From the NCBI RefSeq assembly GCF_900141985.1, contig NZ_FQZK01000007.1:1-64000 (forward strand): a stretch of 64,000 bases of DNA. The letters are read 5' to 3'. Positions 33,832 to 42,648 of the stretch are shown piece by piece. The position numbers and the translations under genes were made by a program. The notes beneath the pieces are model-generated. The model was not told where the DNA came from, searched no databases, and saw nothing but the letters and a program-made list of their open reading frames with translations. Each line of letters opens with the position of its first letter. Position 1 is the stretch's first letter. This stretch comes from Nocardiopsis flavescens. GTDB lineage: Bacteria; Actinomycetota; Actinomycetes; Streptosporangiales; Streptosporangiaceae.

Positions 33832-35019
33832 CTACTCCGCGGGCACCGAGAACAGCAGCGCGTCGCCCTGGCCACCGCCGCCGCACAGGGCGGCCGCGCC
33901 CAGCCCGCCGCCGCGGCGGCGCAGCTCGTGGACCAGGTGCAGGGCGATACGGGCGCCGGAGGCGCCGATCGGGTGGCCGACGGCGATGGCGCCGCCGTTG
34001 ACGTTGACGATGTCGGCGGACACGCCCAGGTCCTTGATGGACTGGATGCCGACCGCGGCGAAGGCCTCGTTGATCTCGATGAGGTCGAGGTCGGCGACCT
34101 CCCGGCCCGCCTTGGCCAAGGCGTGGCCGATGGCGTTGGAGGGCTGGGAGTGCAGGGAGTTGTCGGGGCCGGCGACGTTGCCGTGCGCGCCGATCTCGGC
34201 GAGGACCGGCAGGCCCAGCTCCTGCGCCCTGGCCCGGCTCATCACGACGACGGCGGCGGCGCCGTCGGAGATCTGCGAGGAGGACCCGGCGGTGATGGTG
34301 CCGTCGCGGTCGAAGGCCGGGCGCAGCCTGCCCAGGCTCTCGGCGGTGGTGTCGGGGCGGACGCCCTCGTCGTGGGCGAAGACGACCGGGTCGCCCTTGC
34401 GCTGCGGGATCTCCACCGGGACGATCTCCGCGTCGAACAGGCCCTTCTCCGCGGCGGCGGCGGCCCGCCGGTGGGAGCGCGCCGCGAACTCGTCCTGCTC
34501 CCGGCGGCCGATGCCGAGCTTGGCGTTGTGCCGCTCGGTGGAGGCGCCCATGGAGTCGCCCTCGAAGGCGTCGGTGAGCCCGTCGTGGGCGGTGGCGTCC
34601 AGGACCTCGATGGAGCCGTACTTGTACCCGTGGCGGGACTTGGGGAGCAGGTGCGGGGCGTTGGTCATGGACTCCATGCCGCCCGCGACGACGACGTCGA
34701 ACTCGCCCGCGGAGATCAGCTGGTCGGCCAGGGCGATGGCGTCCAGGCCCGACAGGCACACCTTGTTGACGGTGACCGAGGGGACGTTCATGGGGATGCC
34801 GGCCTTGACGGCGGCCTGGCGGGACGGGATCTGCCCGGCGCCGGCCTGGAGCACCTGGCCCATGATCACGTACTCGACCTGGTCTCCGGCGATCCCGGCG
34901 CTGTCGAGGGCGCCCTTGATCGCGAAGCCGCCCAGGTCGACGGCGGAGAACCCGGCGAGGGAGCCGAGGAGTCGTCCGGTGGGGGTCCGAGCCCCACCGA
35001 CGATGACGGAACCGGGCAT
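33832..35019 (-). CDS. acetyl-CoA C-acetyltransferase (thiolase)
   Basis: The 395-residue thiolase condenses two acetyl-CoA or cleaves 3-ketoacyl-CoA. The acylated cysteine is C88 in [16 protein letters not shown], the [10 protein letters not shown] histidine motif and the second cysteine in ALCGGGGQG complete the active site. The ATG follows GGAGG. It is divergent from the methylmalonyl-CoA epimerase gene with an 86-base shared promoter region. M. tuberculosis FadA4 (Rv1323) sits in the same neighbourhood. With the hydroxybutyryl-CoA dehydrogenase at 38.6-39.8 kb it could feed four-carbon acyl-CoA to the mutase. Confidence 0.95.
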   Translation of the reverse strand: MPGSVIVGGARTPTGRLLGSLAGFSAVDLGGFAIKGALDSAGIAGDQVEYVIMGQVLQAGAGQIPSRQAAVKAGIPMNVPSVTVNKVCLSGLDAIALADQLISAGEFDVVVAGGMESMTNAPHLLPKSRHGYKYGSIEVLDATAHDGLTDAFEGDSMGASTERHNAKLGIGRREQDEFAARSHRRAAAAAEKGLFDAEIVPVEIPQRKGDPVVFAHDEGVRPDTTAESLGRLRPAFDRDGTITAGSSSQISDGAAAVVVMSRARAQELGLPVLAEIGAHGNVAGPDNSLHSQPSNAIGHALAKAGREVADLDLIEINEAFAAVGIQSIKDLGVSADIVNVNGGAIAVGHPIGASGARIALHLVHELRRRGGGLGAAALCGGGGQGDALLFSVPAE

Positions 35020-35105
35020 CGTAACTGGCCTCCAAGTGATATGTGACGCACCTGGTCTGCAACGATACCCACACAGCCGTCGGCCGCCGTCGAGAGGTTC
35101 ACACG

Positions 35106-35564
35106 ATGAGCAACACCCCTGATCGAGCCGTCCCCTTCTCCGGTCTGACCCGCCTGGACCACGTCGGCATCGCCTGCCGCGACCTGGACGCCTCGATCGA
35201 GTTCTACCGGTCCACCTACGGCTTCGAGGTCGAGCACGAGGAGGTCAACGAGGAGCAGGGCGTGCGCGAGGCGATGCTCCGGATCAACGGCACGGACGAC
35301 GGCGGCGCCACCTGCCTGCAACTGCTGGAGCCGACCCGGCCCGACTCCCCGGTGGCGAAGTTCCTCGACCGCAACGGGGAGGGCGTGCACCACATCGCGT
35401 TCGGCACCTCGGACGTGGCCGCCAGCGCCGAGGGGATCGGGGAGCGCGGGGTGCGGGTCCTGGACGAGCGGCCGCGGCGGGGCACCGCCGGGTCCCGGAT
35501 CGTCTTCCTGCACCCCAAGGACTGCGGGGGCGTTCTCACGGAACTGGTGCAGGGCGCGGGCTGA
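35106..35564 (+). CDS. mce: methylmalonyl-CoA epimerase
   Basis: This 152-residue VOC-fold metalloenzyme interconverts (2R)- and (2S)-methylmalonyl-CoA. Metal ligands expected for the family are visible: His in RLDHVGIAC, His in GVHHIAFG and Glu in the C-terminal GGVLTELV. The ATG at 35106 was chosen over an upstream one at 35043 because the conserved protein begins near [11 protein letters not shown]. It is divergent from the thiolase gene. Its presence implies a methylmalonyl-CoA mutase in the genome, although the mutase in this window looks like the isobutyryl type. Confidence 0.94.
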   Translation: MSNTPDRAVPFSGLTRLDHVGIACRDLDASIEFYRSTYGFEVEHEEVNEEQGVREAMLRINGTDDGGATCLQLLEPTRPDSPVAKFLDRNGEGVHHIAFGTSDVAASAEGIGERGVRVLDERPRRGTAGSRIVFLHPKDCGGVLTELVQGAG

Positions 35565-36007
35565 CGCGCTCTCGCCCGGGCGGCGGCCGCCGCCCGACGT
35601 CACGGGGGCGTTCCGGACACATCACATCTTGTGCGTCGCCCGTGTAAGCGACCGCAAACCCCACCGGAAGTTACCCGAAACCCCCTTCCCAGGGGTTCCC
35701 CGCTTGATAAAGTCGGTTGGCCGCCGGATGTGAATCTCCGGTCGTTCGGTCCACGTCCTGCGATCCGGTGGACCGGGTCGGCCGCGACAACGCGACCCCC
35801 GCGCCGCGGCGGACCGGTGCACGCGGAGCGCACCGACGGCGTCGGCGGTGGTCGAGAACCGGTCGCGACCACGCCATGCCGAACAACCCGCGCCCGCGGG
35901 CCGGACCGGAGAGCACGCCCGTCCCCGGGGTACCCGACCACCGCCCACCAACGCGGTCCCCGGCAGTTCACAAATAGCCGTCTCGCACCCGTTCAGGATT
36001 CCGCCAC
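35565..36007. other. intergenic region upstream of the Scy/FilP-like gene
   Basis: This 443-base gap has no convincing gene. It contains the inverted repeat AACCCC (35679-35684) and GGGGTT (35692-35697), closely followed by TTGATAAAGT (35704-35713), which may be part of a promoter. The stretch is less GC-rich than the genes beside it, as expected for a regulated promoter region. Confidence 0.5.
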
Positions 36008-37303
36008 ATGCCGTCAAACAACATCGACACCCAACTCAACAACATCTTCGACGAGGACAACACCCCGCCCGAATTCGACGTGGTGTTGCGCGGCTACGAC
36101 CGTACCCAGGTGTCGGACTACCTGGACGGTCTGCGCAACGAGGTCAAGGCGTCCAGCAAGCAGGCCGAGAAGTACAAGGCCGAGCTCAACGCGAAGAACC
36201 GCCAGCTCCAGGAGCGCGAGCGCCCCTCCTACGCCGGCCTGGGCTCGCGCATCGAGGAGCTGCTGCGCCTGGCCGAGGAGCAGGCCAACGAGCTGGTCCA
36301 GAGCGCCCAGATCGACGCCAACGACATCCGTTCGGCCGCCAAGATCGAGGCGGCCGAGATGCGGGCGGCGGCGGAGTCCGAGGCCACCGAGGCGCGCACC
36401 CTCGCCCAGCGCGAGGCCGACGAGACGCGCCAGAGCGCCGAGGCCGAGGCCGAGGAGATCAGCACCAGCGCCCGCCGCCGGGCCGACGAGCTGTCCTCCA
36501 CCACCGAGCGCGAGGTCCAGAAGAAGCGGGCCGCCGTCGACCACGAGATCGCCGAGAAGCGGGCGACCTTCGAGGGCGAGATCGCGAAGCTGCGCACCAC
36601 CACCGAGCGCGAGTGCGCCCAGGCCCGCGCCGCCGCCAAGCGCGAGCGCGACGAGACGATCCAGGCCGCCAAGAGCCAGGCCGAGGAGCTGCGCAAGAAC
36701 GCCGAGCGCGCCTACGCCGAGTCCGAGGCCCGCCGGACCGAGCTGGAGGACCAGTTCGAGCTCCAGCTCGCCGACCGGCGCGCGGAGGCCGAGCGCCAGG
36801 ACGCCGAGCGCCTGGCCGCCGCCCAGGCGGCCACCCAGAAGATGGTCGCCGAGGCGGAGGAGCGCGCCGCCAGCGCCGACCACCACGCCAAGCAGGCCAG
36901 CCAGCAGGCCGAGCAGACCCGCCGCGACGCGGAGAACCACGCCAAGCAGCTGGTCGGCAACGCCAAGAAGAACGCCGGCCAGATCGAGGCGGAGGCCAAG
37001 TCCAAGGCCGAGCACCTGGTCAGCGACGCCAAGGCCGAGGCCAACCGCGCCACGACCGCCGCCAAGAAGGAGGTCGACGAGCTCAACCGCCAGCGGGACA
37101 GCATCCAGTCGCACCTCCAGCAGCTGCGCCAGCTGCTCGGCGGCGGCGCGCTGCCCGGCGGTGCGGCCCCCGCGCCGGTGGCCGCTCCCCCGGCCCCCGC
37201 CCCCGCGCCCGCCATCGCCGAGGCCGCACCGGTGGCCGAGGAGCCCAGGCAGCCGGCCCGCTCCGGCAAGGGCGCCGACGACGAGGACTGGTGGCAGGAG
37301 TAG
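36008..37303 (+). CDS. DivIVA-domain coiled-coil protein, Scy/FilP-like
   Basis: The 431-residue protein begins with a DivIVA-like segment (about 22-46, EFDVVLRGYDRTQVSDYLDG), then an Ala/Glu/Lys/Arg-rich coiled coil (about 47-370) with many EAxxxR repeats, and ends in an Ala/Pro-rich linker plus the acidic tail DDEDWWQE. In Streptomyces, Scy and FilP are encoded beside the same epimerase and thiolase genes and organise the hyphal tip and cytoskeleton with DivIVA. This copy is longer than FilP and far shorter than Scy, and it is the only such gene here, so it may combine their tasks. It lies in the cytoplasm, probably at the poles. Confidence 0.85.
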   Translation: MPSNNIDTQLNNIFDEDNTPPEFDVVLRGYDRTQVSDYLDGLRNEVKASSKQAEKYKAELNAKNRQLQERERPSYAGLGSRIEELLRLAEEQANELVQSAQIDANDIRSAAKIEAAEMRAAAESEATEARTLAQREADETRQSAEAEAEEISTSARRRADELSSTTEREVQKKRAAVDHEIAEKRATFEGEIAKLRTTTERECAQARAAAKRERDETIQAAKSQAEELRKNAERAYAESEARRTELEDQFELQLADRRAEAERQDAERLAAAQAATQKMVAEAEERAASADHHAKQASQQAEQTRRDAENHAKQLVGNAKKNAGQIEAEAKSKAEHLVSDAKAEANRATTAAKKEVDELNRQRDSIQSHLQQLRQLLGGGALPGGAAPAPVAAPPAPAPAPAIAEAAPVAEEPRQPARSGKGADDEDWWQE

Positions 37304-37333
37304 CCGTTCCGCTTCCGCGGACGGGCGAACACG

Positions 37334-37367
37334 CGAGGGCCCGCCTCCCCGGGGAGGCGGGCCCTCG
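37334..37367. terminator. bidirectional terminator, 34-base palindrome
   Basis: A perfect palindrome folds into a 15-bp stem with loop CCGG between the convergent Scy/FilP-like gene and the alpha/beta hydrolase gene. Confidence 0.88.
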
Positions 37368-37379
37368 TGCGTGCCGGGG

Positions 37380-38120
37380 TCAGGCCGGCGGCTGGACGTC
37401 CTTCTCGTAGGGCCCGTCCCACTCGGTGGGCAGCGGGTACGCGCCGGGGCTGACCCGCTTGACGACCTCGTCCAGGACCCGGCGCACGTACGGTTCGCCC
37501 ACCCACAGGTGCTTGGCGCCGTCGACACCGATGACCTCGGCCTGGGTGAGCGGCGCGAACCGCTCCCGGGCCTGCTCCGGGCGCAGGTAGTCGTCGTGCT
37601 CGGGGACCAGGGCGACCACGGGCTTGCCGGTGGCGGCCCAGGCCCGCAGGTCGGCGTCGGTGGCCCGGTGCAGCGGCGGCGAGAGCAGCAGCGCGCCCGC
37701 GACCTGGGGGTCGGCGCCCCACTTCAGGGCCAGCTCCGTGCCGAACGACCAGCCCAGCAGCCACGGGTGCGGCAGGCCCTCGAACTCGGTGAACTCGATG
37801 GCGGCGAGCACGTCGTGCTTCTCGGTCTCCCCCTCGCCGAACTCGCCCTGGCTGGTCCCGTGGCGGGAGGTGGTGCCGCGGGTGTTGAACCGCAGCACCG
37901 CCACGCCGGCCAGCGCGGGCAGCCGGAACGACGCCTTGCGCAGGACGTGGCTGTCCATCATGCCCTCGGCGGTGGGCAGCGGGTGCAGGCACACCAGGGT
38001 CGCGACCGGGTCGCGGTCCTCGGGCAGGGCGAGTTCGCCGACCAGCTCCAGGCCGTCGGCGGTGTGCAGGGTGATGGGACGTCGCACGGCGGGCAGCACC
38101 GTGGTGGCTCGGATCTCCAT
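37380..38120 (-). CDS. alpha/beta hydrolase of the dienelactone/YfhR-like type
   Basis: This 246-residue cytoplasmic protein has the N-terminal GLELVGELALPE strand, TLVCLHPLP (oxyanion region), FNTRGTTSRHG, the nucleophile elbow GWSFGTE and a final histidine in GAKHLWVGEP. The ATG at 38120 follows GAGGAG. Such proteins are conserved in actinomycetes without a known substrate. The downstream neighbour is the convergent Scy/FilP-like gene; a small zinc-binding-like protein gene lies 32 bases upstream on the same strand, so the two are probably one transcript. Confidence 0.87.
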   Translation of the reverse strand: MEIRATTVLPAVRRPITLHTADGLELVGELALPEDRDPVATLVCLHPLPTAEGMMDSHVLRKASFRLPALAGVAVLRFNTRGTTSRHGTSQGEFGEGETEKHDVLAAIEFTEFEGLPHPWLLGWSFGTELALKWGADPQVAGALLLSPPLHRATDADLRAWAATGKPVVALVPEHDDYLRPEQARERFAPLTQAEVIGVDGAKHLWVGEPYVRRVLDEVVKRVSPGAYPLPTEWDGPYEKDVQPPA

Positions 38121-38152
38121 GGCTCCTCGGTCCGGTTCTCGGCGGGCGGTGC

Positions 38153-38482
38153 TCAGTATCGGGGGGCGCGGGGAGCCCGCCGGGACCGCCGCTCCCAGCA
38201 GGAGGAGTGCCAGTGCCGCCGGTCGTCGCCGTCGCCGTAGGGGCGCCAGGCGACGACGTGGGGCATGCCGGCGGGGATCTCCTGGGCGCAGCCGGGGCAG
38301 CGGTAGGCCTTGACCGCGGCGGAGCCGGGGATGCTGCGCATCACCCATTCGCCGTCGGGACCGCTCTCCCTGCGCTGGCCCCCGGTGATCCGCAGCATGA
38401 GGGAGTCCTCGTCCGGGGGGCCGCCGGCGGGGCGGCCCGCGCGCGAGGACTTGCGGCGGGAGGAATTGCGACGCGGGCTCAC
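38153..38482 (-). CDS. small conserved actinobacterial protein with a CPGC motif
   Basis: This 109-residue protein has a basic start (SPRRNSSRRKSSRAGR) and a conserved core YRCPGCAQEIPAGMPHVVAW followed by DDRRHWHSSCW. The CxxC with later His and Cys suggests a zinc knuckle. The GTG at 38482 was chosen because similar proteins begin SPRRN; an ATG at 38521 would add 13 residues. Function is unknown. It precedes the hydrolase gene at 37.4-38.1 kb, an arrangement I recall from other actinomycetes. Confidence 0.8.
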   Translation of the reverse strand: MSPRRNSSRRKSSRAGRPAGGPPDEDSLMLRITGGQRRESGPDGEWVMRSIPGSAAVKAYRCPGCAQEIPAGMPHVVAWRPYGDGDDRRHWHSSCWERRSRRAPRAPRY

Positions 38483-38594
38483 CCGTCCAGGGTAGAAGAG
38501 GACGCGGGGCGGGGAGGGCACGGGCCGGTGGAAGCAGGGGTGGCCGCCGCCACAGACGCGCCGCGGCGGCGGCCACCGAAGGTCCCGGGAGGGG

Positions 38595-39806
38595 TCAGGC
38601 GTGGCAGGCGCAGCCGCCGTGGCCCTCCTCCTCGGGGGTGTCGGGGAGCCGGTCCATGAGCAGCGGCGCGGGCACGGCGATGGTGGTGAGTCCGTACTCG
38701 CCCATGGCGACCAGGGTGGTCACCACGGACTCCGCGCCGCGGTCGTCGAGCAGCTCGGTCGGGCCCTTGGGGTAGCCGCAGCCGAAGCGCATCGCGGTGT
38801 CGACGTCCGCGGCGGTCGCGTAGCCGTCGCCGATCATCCGCAGGGCGTCGTCGATCTGCGGGGCGATGAGGATCTCGCCCAGGTCGAGGGTCTCCTCCTC
38901 GCGGATCATCTCGGCGTAGCGGCCGGTCGGCAGCGGCTCGGGGGCCTCGTGGCGGCCGGCGTAGAAGCCCCTGCCCGCCTTGCGGCCGTAGTGGCCGGCG
39001 GCGACCATGCGGCGCAGCAGCGGGGCGGCGACGTAGCGCTGGTCGCGGAACTCGTCCCACAGCACGTCCATGACGGCCAGGCACACGTCGACGCCGACCA
39101 TGTCGGCCAGGGCCAGCGGGCCCATGGGCAGGCCGGCGACCCTCTTGACCGACGCGTCGATCTCCTCGCGGGTGGCGATACCGCGCTCGTAGAGGCGGAC
39201 GGCGTCGTTGATGTAGGGCACCAGCAGCGCGTTGGCCACGAACCCGGCGCGGTCGGCGACTGCGATCGGCGTCTTGCCGATGCGCTTGGCCACCTCGGTG
39301 ACGACGTCGACGGTCTCGGCGGAGGTGGCGACCGTGGTGATGACCTCGGTGAGCTTCATGACGGGGGCCGGGTTGAAGAAGTGCAGGCCCACGACGCGCT
39401 CCGGGCGCCCGGTCAGGGCCGCGATCTCGGTGACCGACAGCGAGGAGGTGTTGGTCGCCAGGACGGTCCCGGGCTGGCAGATCCGGTCCAGGTCGCCGAA
39501 GACGTCGCGCTTGAGGTCCATCCGCTCGGGGACGGCCTCCACGGCCAGGTCCGCGTCCGCCAGGTCCTCGCGGGACGTGGTGAACGCCAGGCGCTCCTCG
39601 ATCGCGGAGCGTTCCTCCCCGGTGAGCTTGCCCTTGTCGACGGCCCGTCCGAGGGACCTGTCCAGGTGGCCGCGGCCGCGGTCGAGGGCGGCCTGGTCGA
39701 TCTCGACCCCGATGACGTCGAAGCCGGCGCGGGCGAACACCTCGGCGATGCCCGCTCCCATCGTGCCGAGTCCGACGACACCGACCTTCTTGAATTCCTG
39801 CACCAT
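38595..39806 (-). CDS. 3-hydroxybutyryl-CoA dehydrogenase (3-hydroxyacyl-CoA dehydrogenase)
   Basis: This 403-residue enzyme has the NAD-binding GLGTMGAGIAEVF, the NTSSLSVTEIA loop and GLHFFNPAPVMKLTEVI with the catalytic histidine, followed by two C-terminal helical domains; the second is shorter than the first. It is longer than the common 280-residue Hbd because the C-terminal domain is repeated (MGPLALADMVG, later a second AMRFGCGYPKGP). The protein ends GGCACHA, a cysteine-rich tail of unknown role. The ATG at 39806 begins the conserved core. It reduces acetoacetyl-CoA or oxidises 3-hydroxyacyl-CoA and may work with the thiolase at 33.8-35.0 kb. Confidence 0.92.
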   Translation of the reverse strand: MVQEFKKVGVVGLGTMGAGIAEVFARAGFDVIGVEIDQAALDRGRGHLDRSLGRAVDKGKLTGEERSAIEERLAFTTSREDLADADLAVEAVPERMDLKRDVFGDLDRICQPGTVLATNTSSLSVTEIAALTGRPERVVGLHFFNPAPVMKLTEVITTVATSAETVDVVTEVAKRIGKTPIAVADRAGFVANALLVPYINDAVRLYERGIATREEIDASVKRVAGLPMGPLALADMVGVDVCLAVMDVLWDEFRDQRYVAAPLLRRMVAAGHYGRKAGRGFYAGRHEAPEPLPTGRYAEMIREEETLDLGEILIAPQIDDALRMIGDGYATAADVDTAMRFGCGYPKGPTELLDDRGAESVVTTLVAMGEYGLTTIAVPAPLLMDRLPDTPEEEGHGGCACHA

Positions 39807-40183
39807 GGGGCCCAGCCTAGACGGCCGCCGGACCCCGGCCGTCCCCGGGACCCCCTCGGGCGTACTCACGAGTAACACGATGTCGGGACATGCCCGGCGG
39901 GGGCCGCCGCCGTCACGGGCGGCGGCCCCTCTCCTTCCCCTCCCGGCCGGGCCGGGTCCCCGCGCGGTCCGTCCACGCGGACCGTCCCGGCCCGCACCGC
40001 GCGTTCTCTGGAGAGGTTAGGCGCACGACCCCCCGCCGGTCACGGGGCGTGCGGGCCACAAAGCCCTTGCCCGCGCGGTGCCCCCACCTGTCCCCGGCGG
40101 GGCCGCCGCGCCCGCGGGACCGGAAGAGCCCGTTCCCGGGTTCGCGCAGCGGGCGCACCGCGGAGGCGGTAACGTGACGTTTC
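39807..40183. other. divergent intergenic region between the dehydrogenase gene and nucS
   Basis: No gene is visible in these 377 bases. The main feature is a perfect 12-bp hairpin, GGGGCCGCCGCC (39900-39911) with GGCGGCGGCCCC (39918-39929), followed on the plus strand by the pyrimidine run TCTCCTTCCCC. A terminator is odd here because both flanking genes point away. GGAGG at 40162-40166 is too far from the nucS GTG to be an ideal ribosome site. Confidence 0.5.
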
Positions 40184-40861
40184 GTGCGTCTCGTCATCGC
40201 CCGGTGCAGCGTCGACTACGTCGGCCGGCTCACCGCCCACCTGCCCATGGCCCCCCGGCTGATCCTCATCAAAGCCGACGGGAGTGTGTCCATCCATGCC
40301 GATGACCGGGCCTTCAAGCCCCTCAACTGGATGAACCCCCCGTGCAGGCTGCGCGAGGAGGTCGTCGCGGACGGTCCCGACATCTGGACGGTCACCCACG
40401 GCAAGTCCGGGGAGAAGCTGGTCCTGACCGTGGAGGAGGTCCTGCACGACTCCTCCCACGAGCTCGGCAAGGACCCCGGCCTCCAGAAGGACGGCGTGGA
40501 GGCCCACCTCCAGGAGCTGCTGGCCGAGCACATCACCACCCTCGGCGACGGCTACACCCTCATCCGCCGCGAGTACCCGACCGCGATCGGCCCGGTGGAC
40601 ATCCTGTGCCGCGACGGCGACAGCGCCACGGTGGCCGTGGAGCTGAAGCGGCGCGGCGACATCGACGGCGTCGAGCAGCTCACCCGCTACCTGGAGCTGC
40701 TCAACCGCGACCCCGTGCTGGCGCCGGTGAAGGGGATCTTCGCCGCCCAGGAGATCAAGCCGCAGGCACGGGTGCTGGCCGAGGACCGCGGCATCGCCTG
40801 CGTGGTCCTGGACTACGACGAGCTGCGCGGCATCGAGCCGGACGTCCTGCGCCTGTTCTGA
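40184..40861 (+). CDS. nucS: mismatch-specific endonuclease NucS
   Basis: The 225-residue protein is NucS/EndoMS, which makes double-strand cuts at mismatches and replaces MutS-MutL repair in most actinobacteria. The N-terminal DNA-binding half is followed by a RecB-like nuclease with D139 (GPVDILC), E153 and K155 (VAVELKRRG). Family members end with a motif that binds the sliding clamp; here the end is [10 protein letters not shown]. The GTG at 40184 gives [16 protein letters not shown], the standard start. M. tuberculosis Rv1321 has the same relation to the epimerase and thiolase genes. It forms a single-gene unit. Confidence 0.96.
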   Translation: MRLVIARCSVDYVGRLTAHLPMAPRLILIKADGSVSIHADDRAFKPLNWMNPPCRLREEVVADGPDIWTVTHGKSGEKLVLTVEEVLHDSSHELGKDPGLQKDGVEAHLQELLAEHITTLGDGYTLIRREYPTAIGPVDILCRDGDSATVAVELKRRGDIDGVEQLTRYLELLNRDPVLAPVKGIFAAQEIKPQARVLAEDRGIACVVLDYDELRGIEPDVLRLF

Positions 40862-40862
40862 C

Positions 40863-40888
40863 CGGTGTCCTCCGACCGGAGGACACCG
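40863..40888 (+). terminator. terminator of nucS
   Basis: CGGTGTCCTCCG (40863-40874) pairs with CGGAGGACACCG (40877-40888), immediately after the nucS stop codon and 54 bases before the ABC transporter gene. Confidence 0.75.
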
Positions 40889-40942
40889 CACCGCCCGGTC
40901 GCCCGATACCGCCGGGCCGCGCCGCGCGCGAGGCTCGGTGGT

Positions 40943-41827
40943 ATGAGCGCAACCGTCATCGAGGCCTCGGGCCTCCTCAAGAAGTACGGCGACCACCTCG
41001 CCGTCGCCGGGGTCGACCTGGCGGTCCCCCGGGGCGAGGTCTTCTCGCTGCTCGGTCCCAACGGCGCCGGCAAGTCGACCACCGTCGAGATCCTGGAGGG
41101 CTTCCGCCGCCGCGACGGCGGCACCGTCCGGGTGCTCGGCGCGGACCCGCAGAGCGCGGGCCGGGCCTGGCGGGCCCGGATCGGCATCGTGTGGCAGCGG
41201 GAGACGCTGCTGCCCAAGGTCCCCGTGCGCGAGATCGTCCGGCACTTCGCCGGCAACTACCCGTCCCCCCGCGGCGTGGACGAGACCCTGGAACTGGTCG
41301 GCCTGACCGGCAAGGCCCGCGCGCTGGCCGACTCCCTGTCCGGCGGGCAGCGGCGCCGCCTCGACGTGGCCTTGGGCATCATCGGCGGCCCCGAACTCCT
41401 CTTCCTCGACGAGCCCACCACCGGCTTCGACCCCCGGGCCCGGCGCGACTTCTGGCAGCTGATCCGCGACCTCGCCGGACAGGGCACCACCATCCTCCTC
41501 ACCACCCACTACCTGGAGGAGGCCGAGGCGCTGGCCGACCGGGTGTGCGTCCTGGCCGGCGGCCGGGTCCGCGCCCTGGGAGCCCCCGACACCCTGGGCG
41601 GACGGGCCACCGCGCAGGCCACCGTGAGCTGGTCCGAGCGGGGGGTGCGCCGCGAGATCCGCACGGACGAGCCCACCCGGGCCGTCGCGGAGCTGGCCGC
41701 GGGATTCCCCGGGGAGGTCCCGGAGCTGCGCGTGCACCGCCCGACCCTGGAGGAGGTCTACCTGGGGCTCATCGACGAGGACGAGGGCGCCGGCAGCGGC
41801 GGCGAGCGGGCGGAGGCCCTGGCATGA
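40943..41827 (+). CDS. ABC transporter ATP-binding protein (DrrA-like)
   Basis: This 294-residue ATPase has Walker A GPNGAGKST (38-46), the signature LSGGQRRR, Walker B LLFLDEP and the H-loop TTHYLEEAE. The C-terminal extension (about 215-294) is of the type seen in DrrA/CcmA-like exporters. Its stop overlaps the permease start as ATGA. With the two-component system directly downstream, the four genes look like one operon for export or resistance, perhaps to a cell-wall-active compound. The cargo is unknown. Confidence 0.92.
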   Translation: MSATVIEASGLLKKYGDHLAVAGVDLAVPRGEVFSLLGPNGAGKSTTVEILEGFRRRDGGTVRVLGADPQSAGRAWRARIGIVWQRETLLPKVPVREIVRHFAGNYPSPRGVDETLELVGLTGKARALADSLSGGQRRRLDVALGIIGGPELLFLDEPTTGFDPRARRDFWQLIRDLAGQGTTILLTTHYLEEAEALADRVCVLAGGRVRALGAPDTLGGRATAQATVSWSERGVRREIRTDEPTRAVAELAAGFPGEVPELRVHRPTLEEVYLGLIDEDEGAGSGGERAEALA

Positions 41828-42648
41828 GCGGAACGCGCATCGACGACGTCCGGCTGCCGGGCACCCTGCGGGTGGGCCTGTCCCGGGGGTGGCTGGAGAT
41901 CCGGTCCTTCGTCCGGGAGTGGGAGAGCGTGGTCTTCACGTTCGCCCTGCCCGCCCTGATCCTGGTCATGTTCGCGTCGATCTTCGACGGGATGTTCGAC
42001 ATGGGCATGCCCGCCGTCGACCACTACCTGCCGGGCCTGTTCGCCATGGGCCTGATGTCGGTCAGCTTCCAGACCCTGGGCGCGGGGATCGCCACCGAAC
42101 GGGACCAGGGCGGCCTGCGGCGGCTGCGCGGCACCCCGATGCCGCCCACCGCCTACTTCCTGGGCAAGACGCTGCTGGTGTTCTTCCTCGCCGTCGGCCA
42201 GGCGGTGCTGCTGCTCGGGGTCGCCGCGCTGGCCTTCGGCGGCCAGATGCCCCGGACCGGCGCCGACTGGCTGACCCTGGTCTGGGTGCTCGTCCTGGGC
42301 ACGACCGCCTGCTCGCTGCTGGGCATCGCCGTCAGTTCGCTGGCCCGCACCGCGCAGGCGGCGTCCACCATCGTGGTGGTGCCGTTCCTGGCCCTGCAGT
42401 TCACCTCCGGGGTGTTCGTCCCGGTGACCGTGCTGCCCGACGGGGTGCTGGCCGTCGCGTCCCTGTTCCCCCTGCTGTGGATGGCGCAGGGCATGCGGGC
42501 CGCCTTCTACCCCGACGGGATGGCCGCGCTGGAGGCCTCCGGGTCGTGGGACCTGCACCTGGTGGCGCTGGCCCTGGGCGCCTGGTGTGTGGTGGGCTTG
42601 GTCCTGGTACTGCTGACGTTCCGGTGGAAGACGCGGAAGGACGGGTGA
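41824..42648 (+). CDS. ABC-2 type transporter permease
   Basis: The 274-residue membrane protein has an N-terminal cytoplasmic stretch and six predicted membrane segments, with the ABC-2 family region ERDQGGLRRLRGTPMPPTAYFLGK between the second and third (about residues 95-118). It pairs with the ATPase encoded just upstream; the ATG overlaps that gene's stop. Its own stop overlaps the kinase start as TGATG, so translation of all parts is coupled. Confidence 0.92.
   Translation: MSGTRIDDVRLPGTLRVGLSRGWLEIRSFVREWESVVFTFALPALILVMFASIFDGMFDMGMPAVDHYLPGLFAMGLMSVSFQTLGAGIATERDQGGLRRLRGTPMPPTAYFLGKTLLVFFLAVGQAVLLLGVAALAFGGQMPRTGADWLTLVWVLVLGTTACSLLGIAVSSLARTAQAASTIVVVPFLALQFTSGVFVPVTVLPDGVLAVASLFPLLWMAQGMRAAFYPDGMAALEASGSWDLHLVALALGAWCVVGLVLVLLTFRWKTRKDG

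Noticed and set aside
36300..37100. Repetitive DNA in the Scy/FilP-like gene
   Set aside because: The repetition comes from coiled-coil heptads of Ala, Glu and Arg codons, not from a DNA repeat element.
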